Shown here in pieces: positions 35,611 to 44,609 of a stretch of 64,000 nucleotides of DNA. The stretch covers positions 1,185,394-1,249,393 of the forward strand of contig NZ_KN050846.1 in NCBI RefSeq assembly GCF_000746845.1. Reading direction: 5' to 3'. The position numbers and the translations under genes are program-made. The notes beneath the pieces are model-generated. The model had not been told where the DNA came from and did not search any database. It worked only from the letters and a program-made list of their open reading frames with translations. Every line of letters begins with the position of its first letter. Within the stretch, counting starts at the first letter, position 1. This DNA comes from Altibacter lentus (lineage in GTDB: Bacteria > Bacteroidota > Bacteroidia > Flavobacteriales > Flavobacteriaceae).

Positions 35611-38600
35611 CTATCTGTTTATATATAAGTAACCCGCATAACTGCTCTCTCCAGGATTATCACCCGTGAAGGTCAGTACATAATAATACGTACCCGTAGG
35701 CAACTCCTTCTCCTCACGTATGGTAGAACGACCATTGGAAACACCCCTAAAGACATTGTCACCATCATCATAACCATCGGTCTCCCAAACAAGAACACCC
35801 CAACGGTTGTAGATCTTAACATTGTTCTCAGGATAATCCTCTATACCATCGATCACAAAGTAATCGTTCAATCCATCTCCATCAGGGGTCACACCATTAT
35901 AAATCTCAAAGGTAACACCACCAACTCCAGGAAGCACCGTAACCGTTAGATCATCCGGCTCTCCGTCCCCATCAGGATCAACATTGGTAGGATCGTTAGG
36001 ATCATCCGAAGTGTCCGATACATCCAAACCTCCAATGGTCTGACCCGTAGCAATAGCCTGATTAATAACCTCGCCAGCGTCTATGTCAGCCTGCGTAATA
36101 GGATACTCCGCAGTAAAGGTATCACTGTCGGTCTCCCCAACGTTCAACTGTGCAATAGGACCGCCAGAGATCACAATACCCGGCAACTCATCGGTCAATA
36201 CAATATTGTATAAAGTTACATTGCCTGTGTTTGTAACGCTGAAGAAGTATGTGATTGTCTCACCAACATCGGCAGCATTATTTCCGTTCTCGTCATTGAA
36301 AACACCTGATTTCTCTACTGAAAGCGATGCTAATTGACATAATTGTGTCACGGTAGGGTCATCTTCAGTAACACTATCATCATCTGAAAGATCTGTAACT
36401 GTATCACCATCTGAAGTATCTCCGGACGCGATCGCTTGATTCGTTACGTTTCCGTCTTCAATATCGTCCTGTGTCACTACATAACTGGCAGTAAAGATCC
36501 ACGTTTCAGTTTCTCCCAACTCTCCATTACCATCTGTATCTCCGCTATCCGGACCTGGGATTGAACCACCTAGTAATGGATCGTCCACCACTATATTAGA
36601 AAGACTCACATTACCCTGATTGGTGACAGAGAATGTATAATCAATAGTTTCTCCAACATCGGCACATCCATCCTCATCGGCGTCATTATAGACTCCAACT
36701 TTTATAATGGCTATGGCAGGACTTTGACAAAGATCTGTAATCGTTGGATCATCACCATCCACACTACTTTCATCAGAAAGATCCATCACAACACTATTAT
36801 CTGGAGCTGTCGCTTCAGTCGTAGCTTGGTTGGTTACTTGCCCTGCATCAATGTCGGGCTGTGTGATCATATATTCTGCTGTATATATCCAAGTTTCAGT
36901 TACATCTAATTCTCCATCATTATCAGTATCTCCTGAATCGGGTCCTGCAATAACGCCACCCAAGAGCGGATCGGTCACAACAACGTTTGACAGACTTACG
37001 TTTCCGAGGTTACTAACACTAAATGTATAATCAATAGATTCACCTACATCCGCACACTTATCTCCGTCGTCATCGTTGAACACACCTACTTTTATAATTG
37101 CAATAGCGGGTGATTGACATAGAGGGGTTACTGTAGGATCGTCTTCAAGCACACTGTTATCATCTGATAAATCTAAGACGGTACCGCCGTTGGTATCAAC
37201 ACCTTTAGCTGTTGCCTGATTGATCACCTCTCCCGCATCAATATCATCCTGTGTGATCGCATAACTACCTGTGTAGATCCACGTTTCAGTTACGTCTAAT
37301 TCACCATCAGCATCGACATCTCCACTATCCGGCCCCGGGATCAAACCTCCCAACAACGGATCTGACACTTCAATAAAGGAAAGACTTACATTCCCTTCGT
37401 TCGTTACTGTGAAAGTATAATCAATCGCTTCACCTACATCTGCACAATCGTTTCCGTTCCCGTCCACGAACATTCCCGTTTTTACAATAGCAATAGCAGG
37501 ATTCTGACACAAGGTCGTGGTCGTTACTTCATCGGTAGTGATCGTAGCTCCTGAAAGATCCGTCACCTGAGTCTGATCCGGTGCAACACCCGTGGCCGTA
37601 GCCTGGTTAAGCACCTCTCCATTGTCGATGTCATCCTGAGTAATGGCATAACTACCTGTGTAGATCCATGTTTCAGTGACATCCAACTCCCCGTCATTAT
37701 CGGTATCTCCTGAATCGGGTCCTGCGACAACACCACCCAAGAGCGGGTCGGTCACAACAACGCTTGACAGGCTTACATTTCCTTCATTGGTGACAGTGAA
37801 CGTATAGTTGATCAGCTCTCCCGGATCGGAACAATCGCCTCCATCATCATAGCTCGCTGCTTTTACAATAGCAATAGCAGGATTCTGACACAAGGTCGTG
37901 GTCGTTACTTCATCGGTAGTGATCGTAGCTCCTGAAAGATCCGTCACCTGAGTCTGATCCGGTGCAACACCCGTGGCCGTAGCCTGGTTAAGCACCTCTC
38001 CATTGTCGATGTCATCCTGAGTGATGGCATAACTACCTGTGTAGATCCATGTTTCAGTGACATCCAGCTCCCCGTCATTATCGGTATCTCCTGAATCGGG
38101 TCCTGCGACAACACCACCCAAGAGCGGATCGGTCACAACAACGCTTGACAGGCTTACATTTCCTTCATTGGTGACAGTGAACGTATAGTTGATCAGCTCT
38201 CCCGGATCGGAACAATCACCTCCATCATCATAGCTCGCTGCTTTTACAATAGCAATAGCAGGATTCTGACACAAGGTCGTGGTCGTTACTTCATCGGTAG
38301 TGATCGTAGCTCCTGAAAGATCCATCACCTGAGTCTGATCCGGTGCAACACCCGTGGCCGTAGCCTGGTTAAGCACCTCTCCATTGTCGATGTCATCCTG
38401 AGTGATGGCATAACTACCTGTGTAGATCCATGTTTCAGTGACATCCAGCTCCCCGTCATTATCGGTATCTCCTGAATCGGGTCCTGCGACAACACCACCC
38501 AAGAGCGGATCGGTCACAACAACGCTTGACAGGCTTACATTTCCTTCATTGGTGACAGTGAACGTATAGTTGATCAGCTCTCCCGGATCGGAACAATCAC

Positions 38601-41600
38601 CTCCATCATCATAGCTCGCTGCTTTTACAATAGCAATAGCAGGATTCTGACACAAGGTCGTGGTCGTTACTTCATCGGTAGTGATCGTAGCTCCTGAAAG
38701 ATCCATCACCTGAGTCTGATCCGGTGCAACACCCGTGGCCGTAGCCTGGTTAAGCACCTCTCCATTGTCGATGTCATCCTGAGTGATGGCATAACTACCT
38801 GTGTAGATCCATGTTTCAGTGACATCCAGCTCCCCGTCATTATCGGTATCTCCTGAATCGGGTCCTGCGACAACACCACCCAAGAGCGGATCGGTCACAA
38901 CAACGCTTGACAGGCTTACATTTCCTTCATTGGTGACAGTGAACGTATAGTTGATCAGCTCTCCCGGATCGGAACAATCACCTCCATCATCATAGCTCGC
39001 TGCTTTTACAATAGCAATAGCAGGATTCTGACACAAGGTCGTGGTCGTTACTTCATCGGTAGTGATCGTAGCTCCTGAAAGATCCATCACCTGAGTCTGA
39101 TCCGGTGCAACACCCGTGGCCGTAGCCTGGTTAAGCACCTCTCCATTGTCGATGTCATCCTGAGTGATGGCATAACTACCTGTGTAGATCCATGTTTCAG
39201 TGACATCCAGCTCCCCGTCATTATCGGTATCTCCTGAATCGGGTCCTGCGACAACACCACCCAAGAGCGGATCGGTCACAACAACGCTTGACAGGCTTAC
39301 ATTTCCTTCATTGGTGACAGTGAACGTATAGTTGATCAGCTCTCCCGGATCGGAACAATCACCTCCATCATCATAGCTCGCTGCTTTTACAATAGCAATA
39401 GCAGGATTCTGACACAAGGTCGTGGTCGTTACTTCATCGGTAGTGATCGTAGCTCCTGAAAGATCCATCACCTGAGTCTGATCCGGTGCAACACCCGTGG
39501 CCGTAGCCTGGTTAAGCACCTCTCCATTGTCGATGTCATCCTGAGTGATGGCATAACTACCGGTGTAGATCCATGTTTCAGTGACATCCAGCTCGCCGTC
39601 ATTATCGGTATCTCCTGAATCGGGTCCTGCGACAACACCACCCAAGAGCGGATCGGTCACAACAACGCTTGACAGGCTTACATTTCCTTCATTGGTGACA
39701 GTGAACGTATAGTTGATCAGCTCTCCCGGATCGGAACAATCACCTCCATCATCATAGCTCGCTGCTTTTACAATAGCAATAGCAGGATTGGTACATATTT
39801 CAATAACAGTCGGATCATCTGTACTAACAGTACTTCCTGAAAGGTCACTAACATTCGCGCCAAATGGAGGTGTTCCTGTAGCAGTTGCCTGATTGGTAAT
39901 AGTGCCTAGATCAATATCCTGCTGTGTTACTGTATAAGTCGCTGTATAGACCCAAGTTTCATTTAAATCAAGCTCCGTATCATTATCTGCATCTCCTCCT
40001 ACAAAAGTAATAGCAGACAATCCAGGTAATGGGTCGATAACTGAAATTGCTGAAAGACTTACGTTTCCGGCATTAGTTACAGTGAACGTATATTCTATAT
40101 CTTGACCAACTGTAAGATCAATACAATTATTACCTCCAGTTGGATTCTGATCATGAGTTTTAACGATAGCTATGGTAGGATTCTGACAAATAGGAATCAC
40201 CGTAGCATCATCCGTAGTGGTGGTTGATCCTGAAAGATCGCTCACCGGAGTGTTCGCCGGGTTCATCGCCAGTGCGTTGACCGTCGCCTGATTGGTGATC
40301 TGTCCTGCATCAACATCTGCCTGTGTCACTACATAAGTAGCTGTATAGGTCCATACTTCCGTCAGACCTAAGATCCCGTCGGCTCCTGTGTCTCCGCTTG
40401 GTCCGGCAATGGCCGAAAGACCTGCCAGCGGATCAGTGACCACTACATTGTCAATCGACAGATTCCCTTCATTGGTGACCGTAAAGGTATAAGTTACCGT
40501 ATCGCCTTCCGCCAGATCAACACAGTTGCCTTGTCCGGGGATTTGATCGTTTGTCTTTACAATGGCTATGTCGGCAGCCTGACAAATAGGAATCACCGTA
40601 GCATCATCCGTAGTGGTGGTTGATCCTGAAAGATCGCTCACCGGAGTGTTGCCCGGGTTCATCGCCAGTGCGTTGACCGTCGCCTGATTGGTGATCTGTC
40701 CTGCATCCACATCGGCCTGTGTCACTACATAGGTAGCTGTATAGGTCCATACTTCCGTCAGACCTAAGATCCCGTCGGCTCCTGTATCGCCGCTTGGTCC
40801 GGCAATGGCCGAAAGACCTGCCAGCGGATCAGTCACCACTACATTGTCAATCGACAGGTTTCCTTCATTGGTGACCGTAAAGGTATAAGTTACCGTATCG
40901 CCTTCCGCCAGATCAACACAGTTGCCTTGTCCGGGGATTTGATCGTTTGTCTTTACAATGGCTATGTCGGCAGCCTGACAAATAGGAATCACCGTAGCAT
41001 CATCCGTAGTGGTGGTTGATCCTGAAAGATCGCTCACCGGAGTGTTGCCCGGGTTCATCGCCAGTGCGTTGACCGTCGCCTGATTGGTGATCTGTCCTGC
41101 ATCCACATCGGCCTGTGTCACTACATAGGTAGCTGTATAGGTCCATACTTCCGTCAGACCTAAGATCCCGTCGGCTCCTGTATCGCCGCTTGGTCCGGCA
41201 ATGGCCGAAAGACCTGCCAGCGGATCAGTCACCACTACATTGTCAATCGACAGGTTTCCTTCATTGGTGACCGTAAAGGTATAAGTTACCGTATCGCCTT
41301 CCGCCAGATCAACACAGTTGCCTTGTCCGGGGATTTGATCGTTTGTCTTTACAATGGCTATGTCGGCAGCCTGACAAATTAAAACAGTTACCTGATTACT
41401 TGGATCATTAACTGCTCCCAGTGCTGTATTACCATTAACTTCAGCTATATTAACTACAGAACCATTATCAACGTCTGCTTGAGTCACTGCATAATTTGCC
41501 GCATAATTCCATATCTCACCAACATTTAAAATGTTATCATTATTGATATCACCATTTGCAGGTCCGGCAATGACACCACCCAAAACAGGATCGGTCACTA

Positions 41601-43821
41601 CAACATTCGTGATGTCTACATCTCCTTCATTAGTAACTTCGAAAGTATATACTATTATATCATTTTCTTCAAAATTGATACAATTACCTGTGGCGCTCGT
41701 ACTCGCTTTTGTAATGGATATTTCAGCATTTTGACATAAAACAACAGTTTCAGAATCCTGATCGTCTACATTGAAAGAAGAAGAGGATCCGGTTACGGTT
41801 CCATCCACAGTAGCGGTATTGTCTACCTGCCCATTTACAATATCTGCTTGTGTCACCGTGTAGGAAGCAGAATATATCCAAACCTCTCCTACGTCTAACA
41901 CTCCGGGATTGGTGGTATCACCACTATCCGGACCCGGAATTGGATTAATTGGGTCGATCAATGGATCATTTACTTCAACGCCGGTGATGGCAACATCTCC
42001 TTGATTGGTTACAGTAAAGGTATATGCAATGCTTTCATTTGGTGCTATGGGATTACAATTGTTCGGGTCATCCGGCGTAGCGGATTTTTCAATAGTAATG
42101 GCACAATTATACAATGTTAATGTCACCGGGGTTCTGGTAGTACTGGAACAACCACTTATTGAATCAACTGTTTCAGCATAATAGGTAACCGAACCAATAG
42201 AATTCAAAATAGGATTTACGACATTTCCATTTTGAGCCATGTCGTACCAAACCACACTTTGGTTTGGCAGCACATTGGCTGTTGCTGTTAAAGTTTGAAT
42301 GGTAGGCTCTGCGGCACATTCAGCTTGATCACCTCCACTCACGGGAGCAGCCGGTGGTAAATAGACCTGAATATTTGAATCTACCATAACAGGAGGCAGA
42401 TTACAGTTATTATTATAGGTTCCGTTATAGGTCAGCTCAGCTCTGAAATCGCCAATGAAAGAACCTGCGCCGGTATACACAAAAGTGCCGGAAAGATCTC
42501 CCATAGTCGTTCCTGCTACTGTTCCTACGGAAACGTTATCTAGAAAGAATTCCCATTCGAATGCCACTGAAAAAGGCGTACAGGTTCCTGGATCAAAAGT
42601 TGCCGAATAATTTACTTCGTTGGTACAGTCCACTTGCTCCAGTGTTGGGTCTGAAATGACCGGACAAGGGACACAAACTTGCGGATTGGGAAAAGGCATG
42701 ACTTCCGGATCACACTCGGAGTTTTCGTATGTCATCTGGCTCATTCCTGAATTTTGAATACCACAACTTGACATTCCAAAAGCCTCAATAGTATATTCCA
42801 GCGTAAGTGTTTCATTAGAAACATTTCCTATGTCCCATGTTATGGTATTGGTTCCACCATTATAGGTAGCTTCGGCCGGTAGGCTTATAGAGCCGGGCAC
42901 CAACTGAAATCCGGCACCCAGTACATCGGTAACAATCGCATCTTTAGCTGCGAACGCCAATTGCCCTAATATTTGATTGTAGATTGCGGTTAGATCGGCT
43001 GCATTTTCAGTAGTGAATAAACCGCCGTTCTGAATTTGATCCAATGTAAATGTCGCAGGAATTTGTCCGTCGGAATTATCAATTCCTCCAAAAAGTCCTA
43101 CGGAAAAGATCGTTTGATTGTATACTTCACCCATTACTGTGGTCGTCTGGGCGCCGACACCTTCATTGATGGCATCATTCATACAGGCCGTATTATTGGC
43201 AGGGAATGGCCCTGAAGGATTGCTACTACAAGTAGTTACCCCGTTCAATCTTCGGTTGGTAACACCATCGGTAAGCAATAGAATACTTCGTGCTGTTTCA
43301 CAATTGAAGTTTCCCGCACTGGTAAGATGGGTATCTGCAACATCCAGTCCTCCTGCAATATTAGTTCCTCCACTGGCGACCAGGTCGTCGATAGCATCTA
43401 AAATTGCTTGCTGACCACCTACGCCTGTTAGACCGATATCCAAGGTGGCAGAAGTTGAGTAAGAAACTACTGCTACACGGTTATTCCCTGTAGGATTGTT
43501 AGCAGGCAGGAACAAATTGTTTACAAAAGCAGATGCTGCGTTCTTGGCGTAATCGATCGATTCATTTGGATCGTTGGGAATATCGTATCCCATACTTCCC
43601 GAACGGTCGATCACAAGGATAACCTCCTGAGCAATTGCCGGCGGATCTCCTATGACCGTTAACGTAACATCAAATTGATTACATAAGGTGGCTTCTGTCG
43701 CTACCTTATTTAGAATGATCTCTTGAGAAAAAAGAGAAAACACGCTACACAGAAATAGCCCTGTGAATAACAGCGCCGATTTTCTGATGGATATTCTTTT
43801 CGTGAGTAAATGCTTTTCCAT
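35611..43821 (-). CDS. Giant surface adhesin with von Willebrand A head and DUF7507/DUF11 stalk, 2736 aa, type B sorting domain
   Basis: An exported protein of about 280 kDa. A signal peptide (ending near LFSQ, residue 33) is followed by a von Willebrand factor A domain (about 60-290) with a full metal-ion-dependent adhesion site: DRSGSMG, the Thr in GGTNIAGG and the Asp in LLTDGVTN. A linker with Ig-like and PKD-like regions (about 290-570) comes next. Sixteen DUF7507/DUF11-like repeats of about 127-132 residues (motif IAIVK...YTFTVTNEGNVSLS...VTDPL) form the stalk, and the type B gliding-motility sorting domain ends the protein. Three of the repeats and then six of the repeats are near-identical arrays. 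It follows a 172-residue secreted protein gene and precedes the PorP-like and PorE-like genes. A calcium- or magnesium-dependent binding role for the head is inferred. Confidence 0.93.
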   Translation of the reverse strand: MEKHLLTKRISIRKSALLFTGLFLCSVFSLFSQEIILNKVATEATLCNQFDVTLTVIGDPPAIAQEVILVIDRSGSMGYDIPNDPNESIDYAKNAASAFVNNLFLPANNPTGNNRVAVVSYSTSATLDIGLTGVGGQQAILDAIDDLVASGGTNIAGGLDVADTHLTSAGNFNCETARSILLLTDGVTNRRLNGVTTCSSNPSGPFPANNTACMNDAINEGVGAQTTTVMGEVYNQTIFSVGLFGGIDNSDGQIPATFTLDQIQNGGLFTTENAADLTAIYNQILGQLAFAAKDAIVTDVLGAGFQLVPGSISLPAEATYNGGTNTITWDIGNVSNETLTLEYTIEAFGMSSCGIQNSGMSQMTYENSECDPEVMPFPNPQVCVPCPVISDPTLEQVDCTNEVNYSATFDPGTCTPFSVAFEWEFFLDNVSVGTVAGTTMGDLSGTFVYTGAGSFIGDFRAELTYNGTYNNNCNLPPVMVDSNIQVYLPPAAPVSGGDQAECAAEPTIQTLTATANVLPNQSVVWYDMAQNGNVVNPILNSIGSVTYYAETVDSISGCSSTTRTPVTLTLYNCAITIEKSATPDDPNNCNPIAPNESIAYTFTVTNQGDVAITGVEVNDPLIDPINPIPGPDSGDTTNPGVLDVGEVWIYSASYTVTQADIVNGQVDNTATVDGTVTGSSSSFNVDDQDSETVVLCQNAEISITKASTSATGNCINFEENDIIVYTFEVTNEGDVDITNVVVTDPVLGGVIAGPANGDINNDNILNVGEIWNYAANYAVTQADVDNGSVVNIAEVNGNTALGAVNDPSNQVTVLICQAADIAIVKTNDQIPGQGNCVDLAEGDTVTYTFTVTNEGNLSIDNVVVTDPLAGLSAIAGPSGDTGADGILGLTEVWTYTATYVVTQADVDAGQITNQATVNALAMNPGNTPVSDLSGSTTTTDDATVIPICQAADIAIVKTNDQIPGQGNCVDLAEGDTVTYTFTVTNEGNLSIDNVVVTDPLAGLSAIAGPSGDTGADGILGLTEVWTYTATYVVTQADVDAGQITNQATVNALAMNPGNTPVSDLSGSTTTTDDATVIPICQAADIAIVKTNDQIPGQGNCVDLAEGDTVTYTFTVTNEGNLSIDNVVVTDPLAGLSAIAGPSGDTGADGILGLTEVWTYTATYVVTQADVDAGQITNQATVNALAMNPANTPVSDLSGSTTTTDDATVIPICQNPTIAIVKTHDQNPTGGNNCIDLTVGQDIEYTFTVTNAGNVSLSAISVIDPLPGLSAITFVGGDADNDTELDLNETWVYTATYTVTQQDIDLGTITNQATATGTPPFGANVSDLSGSTVSTDDPTVIEICTNPAIAIVKAASYDDGGDCSDPGELINYTFTVTNEGNVSLSSVVVTDPLLGGVVAGPDSGDTDNDGELDVTETWIYTGSYAITQDDIDNGEVLNQATATGVAPDQTQVMDLSGATITTDEVTTTTLCQNPAIAIVKAASYDDGGDCSDPGELINYTFTVTNEGNVSLSSVVVTDPLLGGVVAGPDSGDTDNDGELDVTETWIYTGSYAITQDDIDNGEVLNQATATGVAPDQTQVMDLSGATITTDEVTTTTLCQNPAIAIVKAASYDDGGDCSDPGELINYTFTVTNEGNVSLSSVVVTDPLLGGVVAGPDSGDTDNDGELDVTETWIYTGSYAITQDDIDNGEVLNQATATGVAPDQTQVMDLSGATITTDEVTTTTLCQNPAIAIVKAASYDDGGDCSDPGELINYTFTVTNEGNVSLSSVVVTDPLLGGVVAGPDSGDTDNDGELDVTETWIYTGSYAITQDDIDNGEVLNQATATGVAPDQTQVMDLSGATITTDEVTTTTLCQNPAIAIVKAASYDDGGDCSDPGELINYTFTVTNEGNVSLSSVVVTDPLLGGVVAGPDSGDTDNDGELDVTETWIYTGSYAITQDDIDNGEVLNQATATGVAPDQTQVTDLSGATITTDEVTTTTLCQNPAIAIVKAASYDDGGDCSDPGELINYTFTVTNEGNVSLSSVVVTDPLLGGVVAGPDSGDTDNDGELDVTETWIYTGSYAITQDDIDNGEVLNQATATGVAPDQTQVTDLSGATITTDEVTTTTLCQNPAIAIVKTGMFVDGNGNDCADVGEAIDYTFTVTNEGNVSLSFIEVSDPLLGGLIPGPDSGDVDADGELDVTETWIYTGSYAITQDDIDAGEVINQATAKGVDTNGGTVLDLSDDNSVLEDDPTVTPLCQSPAIAIIKVGVFNDDDGDKCADVGESIDYTFSVSNLGNVSLSNVVVTDPLLGGVIAGPDSGDTDNDGELDVTETWIYTAEYMITQPDIDAGQVTNQATTEATAPDNSVVMDLSDESSVDGDDPTITDLCQSPAIAIIKVGVYNDADEDGCADVGETIDYTFSVTNQGNVSLSNIVVDDPLLGGSIPGPDSGDTDGNGELGETETWIFTASYVVTQDDIEDGNVTNQAIASGDTSDGDTVTDLSDDDSVTEDDPTVTQLCQLASLSVEKSGVFNDENGNNAADVGETITYFFSVTNTGNVTLYNIVLTDELPGIVISGGPIAQLNVGETDSDTFTAEYPITQADIDAGEVINQAIATGQTIGGLDVSDTSDDPNDPTNVDPDGDGEPDDLTVTVLPGVGGVTFEIYNGVTPDGDGLNDYFVIDGIEDYPENNVKIYNRWGVLVWETDGYDDGDNVFRGVSNGRSTIREEKELPTGTYYYVLTFTGDNPGESSYAGYLYINR
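37481..39766 (-). repeat. Six near-perfect 381-bp tandem repeats in the vWA adhesin gene
   Basis: Period 381 bp (127 codons), verified from anchor positions 37480, 37861, 38242, 38623, 39004, 39385 and 39766. Units encode one DUF7507/DUF11-like repeat each. The few differences include a Met/Thr codon change (GTC versus ATC on the plus strand) distinguishing the two C-terminal-most units. Copy number is likely to be unstable. Confidence 0.95.
40183..41370 (-). repeat. Three near-perfect 396-bp tandem repeats in the vWA adhesin gene
   Basis: Period 396 bp (132 codons) with anchors at 40183, 40579, 40975 and 41371. Units encode a distinct DUF7507/DUF11-like subtype. The C-terminal-most unit differs by a Gly-to-Ala change (NPGNT versus NPANT) and a few silent bases. 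Confidence 0.93.
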
Positions 43822-43873
43822 AAAATTAGATTTTAGGTGGTAGCCTATATTGTGGTTAGTTTTTTTCCGAAGA

Positions 43874-44392
43874 TTATTCTACGGAAGCATCTCTAACATA
43901 TAATCTTAGTAAGGTTGAAACTCCGTTACTGGAGCAAGAAGCAGCTGTCGCTGTCACATCTATTCCACCCCAATGGTCAACAGGGGTATTTTGAGGCACT
44001 GTTACCAATACTTGGAAGGTAGCGGTAGCGCCTGCTGCAACAGTAATTTGCTGAGTTGCCCTTTTATTCTGAAGGATTGTAGTATTTAGCGTATAATTGG
44101 GTCCCAGTCGTTTTGGGACCTTACCCTTTACTTTAAAAGATTTATTTGACCTTTCGGCCAAGATTGTAAAGGTTTGAGCAGAAGTTGCATTATTAACCAA
44201 TTGTAAGGTAAATTGAGTGCCATCATTTTCGGAGGCAGAACGTGCGGTACGGTTCTTCAAAACCCTAAGTTCGGCATTGCAATTTTGTGCTAGGCCGGAG
44301 AAAGAAAAAAGGCCAATAAACAACAACATTACAATAGGTGAAAAAAATAGTTTTGAAATATCCGATGAGGATGCTCTTTTTAAAACTTTCAT
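43874..44392 (-). CDS. Secreted beta-rich protein of unknown function, first gene of the vWA adhesin operon
   Basis: A 172-residue protein. A long N-terminal segment with a hydrophobic core (FFSPIVMLLFIGLFSFSGLAQ) is a signal peptide, followed by one beta-sandwich-like domain. Two or three Cys residues (QNCNAEL near the start, AASCSSNG near the end) could form a disulfide closing the domain. The pattern TFQVLVTVPQNTPVDHWGGI is reminiscent of NEW3-type Ig-like domains, but I cannot assign a family. The adhesin start lies 52 bases downstream and there is no terminator between, so the product may assist the adhesin. There is no counterpart in the giant adhesin operon. Confidence 0.75.
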   Translation of the reverse strand: MKVLKRASSSDISKLFFSPIVMLLFIGLFSFSGLAQNCNAELRVLKNRTARSASENDGTQFTLQLVNNATSAQTFTILAERSNKSFKVKGKVPKRLGPNYTLNTTILQNKRATQQITVAAGATATFQVLVTVPQNTPVDHWGGIDVTATAASCSSNGVSTLLRLYVRDASVE

Positions 44393-44429
44393 GACTGTAA
44401 AATTTGGTTATTAGTAATGCAAAAAAAAA

Positions 44430-44609
44430 TGCCCCAACAGCATTGATTTTGAATTTCTTAAATCAAATATACGTAGGAAAAAATGTTAAATTCTTACAAA
44501 ATTTAAACTATTAGTTCAACGGTAAAAAATATTCGGTGAACTACACAAATCTTTCAGATTTAATGGTCATTTTTGTAGGAAAAGTATATACGTGTTTATA
44601 CGTATATAC
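44430..44609 (-). promoter_or_regulatory. Control region B of the vWA adhesin operon (homologous to region A)
   Basis: In the direction of transcription: a dyad (44609-44584), TTTTCCTAC box (44583-44575), GTAGTTCACC box (about 44544-44535), a second TTTTCCTAC box 102 bp after the first (44481-44473) joined by one base to the -7 box TATATTTG (44471-44464), and leader motif GTTGGGGCA (44438-44430). The -7 box is about 72 bases before the start codon of the 172-residue protein. Order and spacing match region A while the intervening bases have diverged, which is the pattern of functional conservation. Confidence 0.72.
44584..44609. promoter_or_regulatory. Dyad-symmetric element in control region B
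   Basis: GTATATACG (44584-44592) and CGTATATAC (44601-44609) are perfect 9-bp inverted repeats separated by eight bases. It occupies the same position relative to the distal TTTTCCTAC box as the palindrome in region A. Confidence 0.55.

Larger units (their letters stand above)
32622..36243 (-). repeat. 3.62-kb perfect direct repeat, copy 2 (constant module of adhesin cassette)
   Basis: Counterpart of 17524-21145 at an offset of 15,098 bp. It ends inside the 2736-residue adhesin gene, in the last DUF7507-like repeat, at the codons for SVTNTG. Beyond 36243 the two adhesin genes differ (for example a DUF7507 repeat reading ETITYFF here versus ETISYVF in copy 1). Confidence 0.95.

Noticed and set aside
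17524-36243. Composite transposon or insertion sequence flanked by the 3.6-kb repeats
   Set aside because: No transposase, terminal inverted repeats or target-site duplications were seen at the repeat ends. The ends coincide with a terminator and with a codon-level boundary inside homologous repeats, which fits duplication or gene conversion better.
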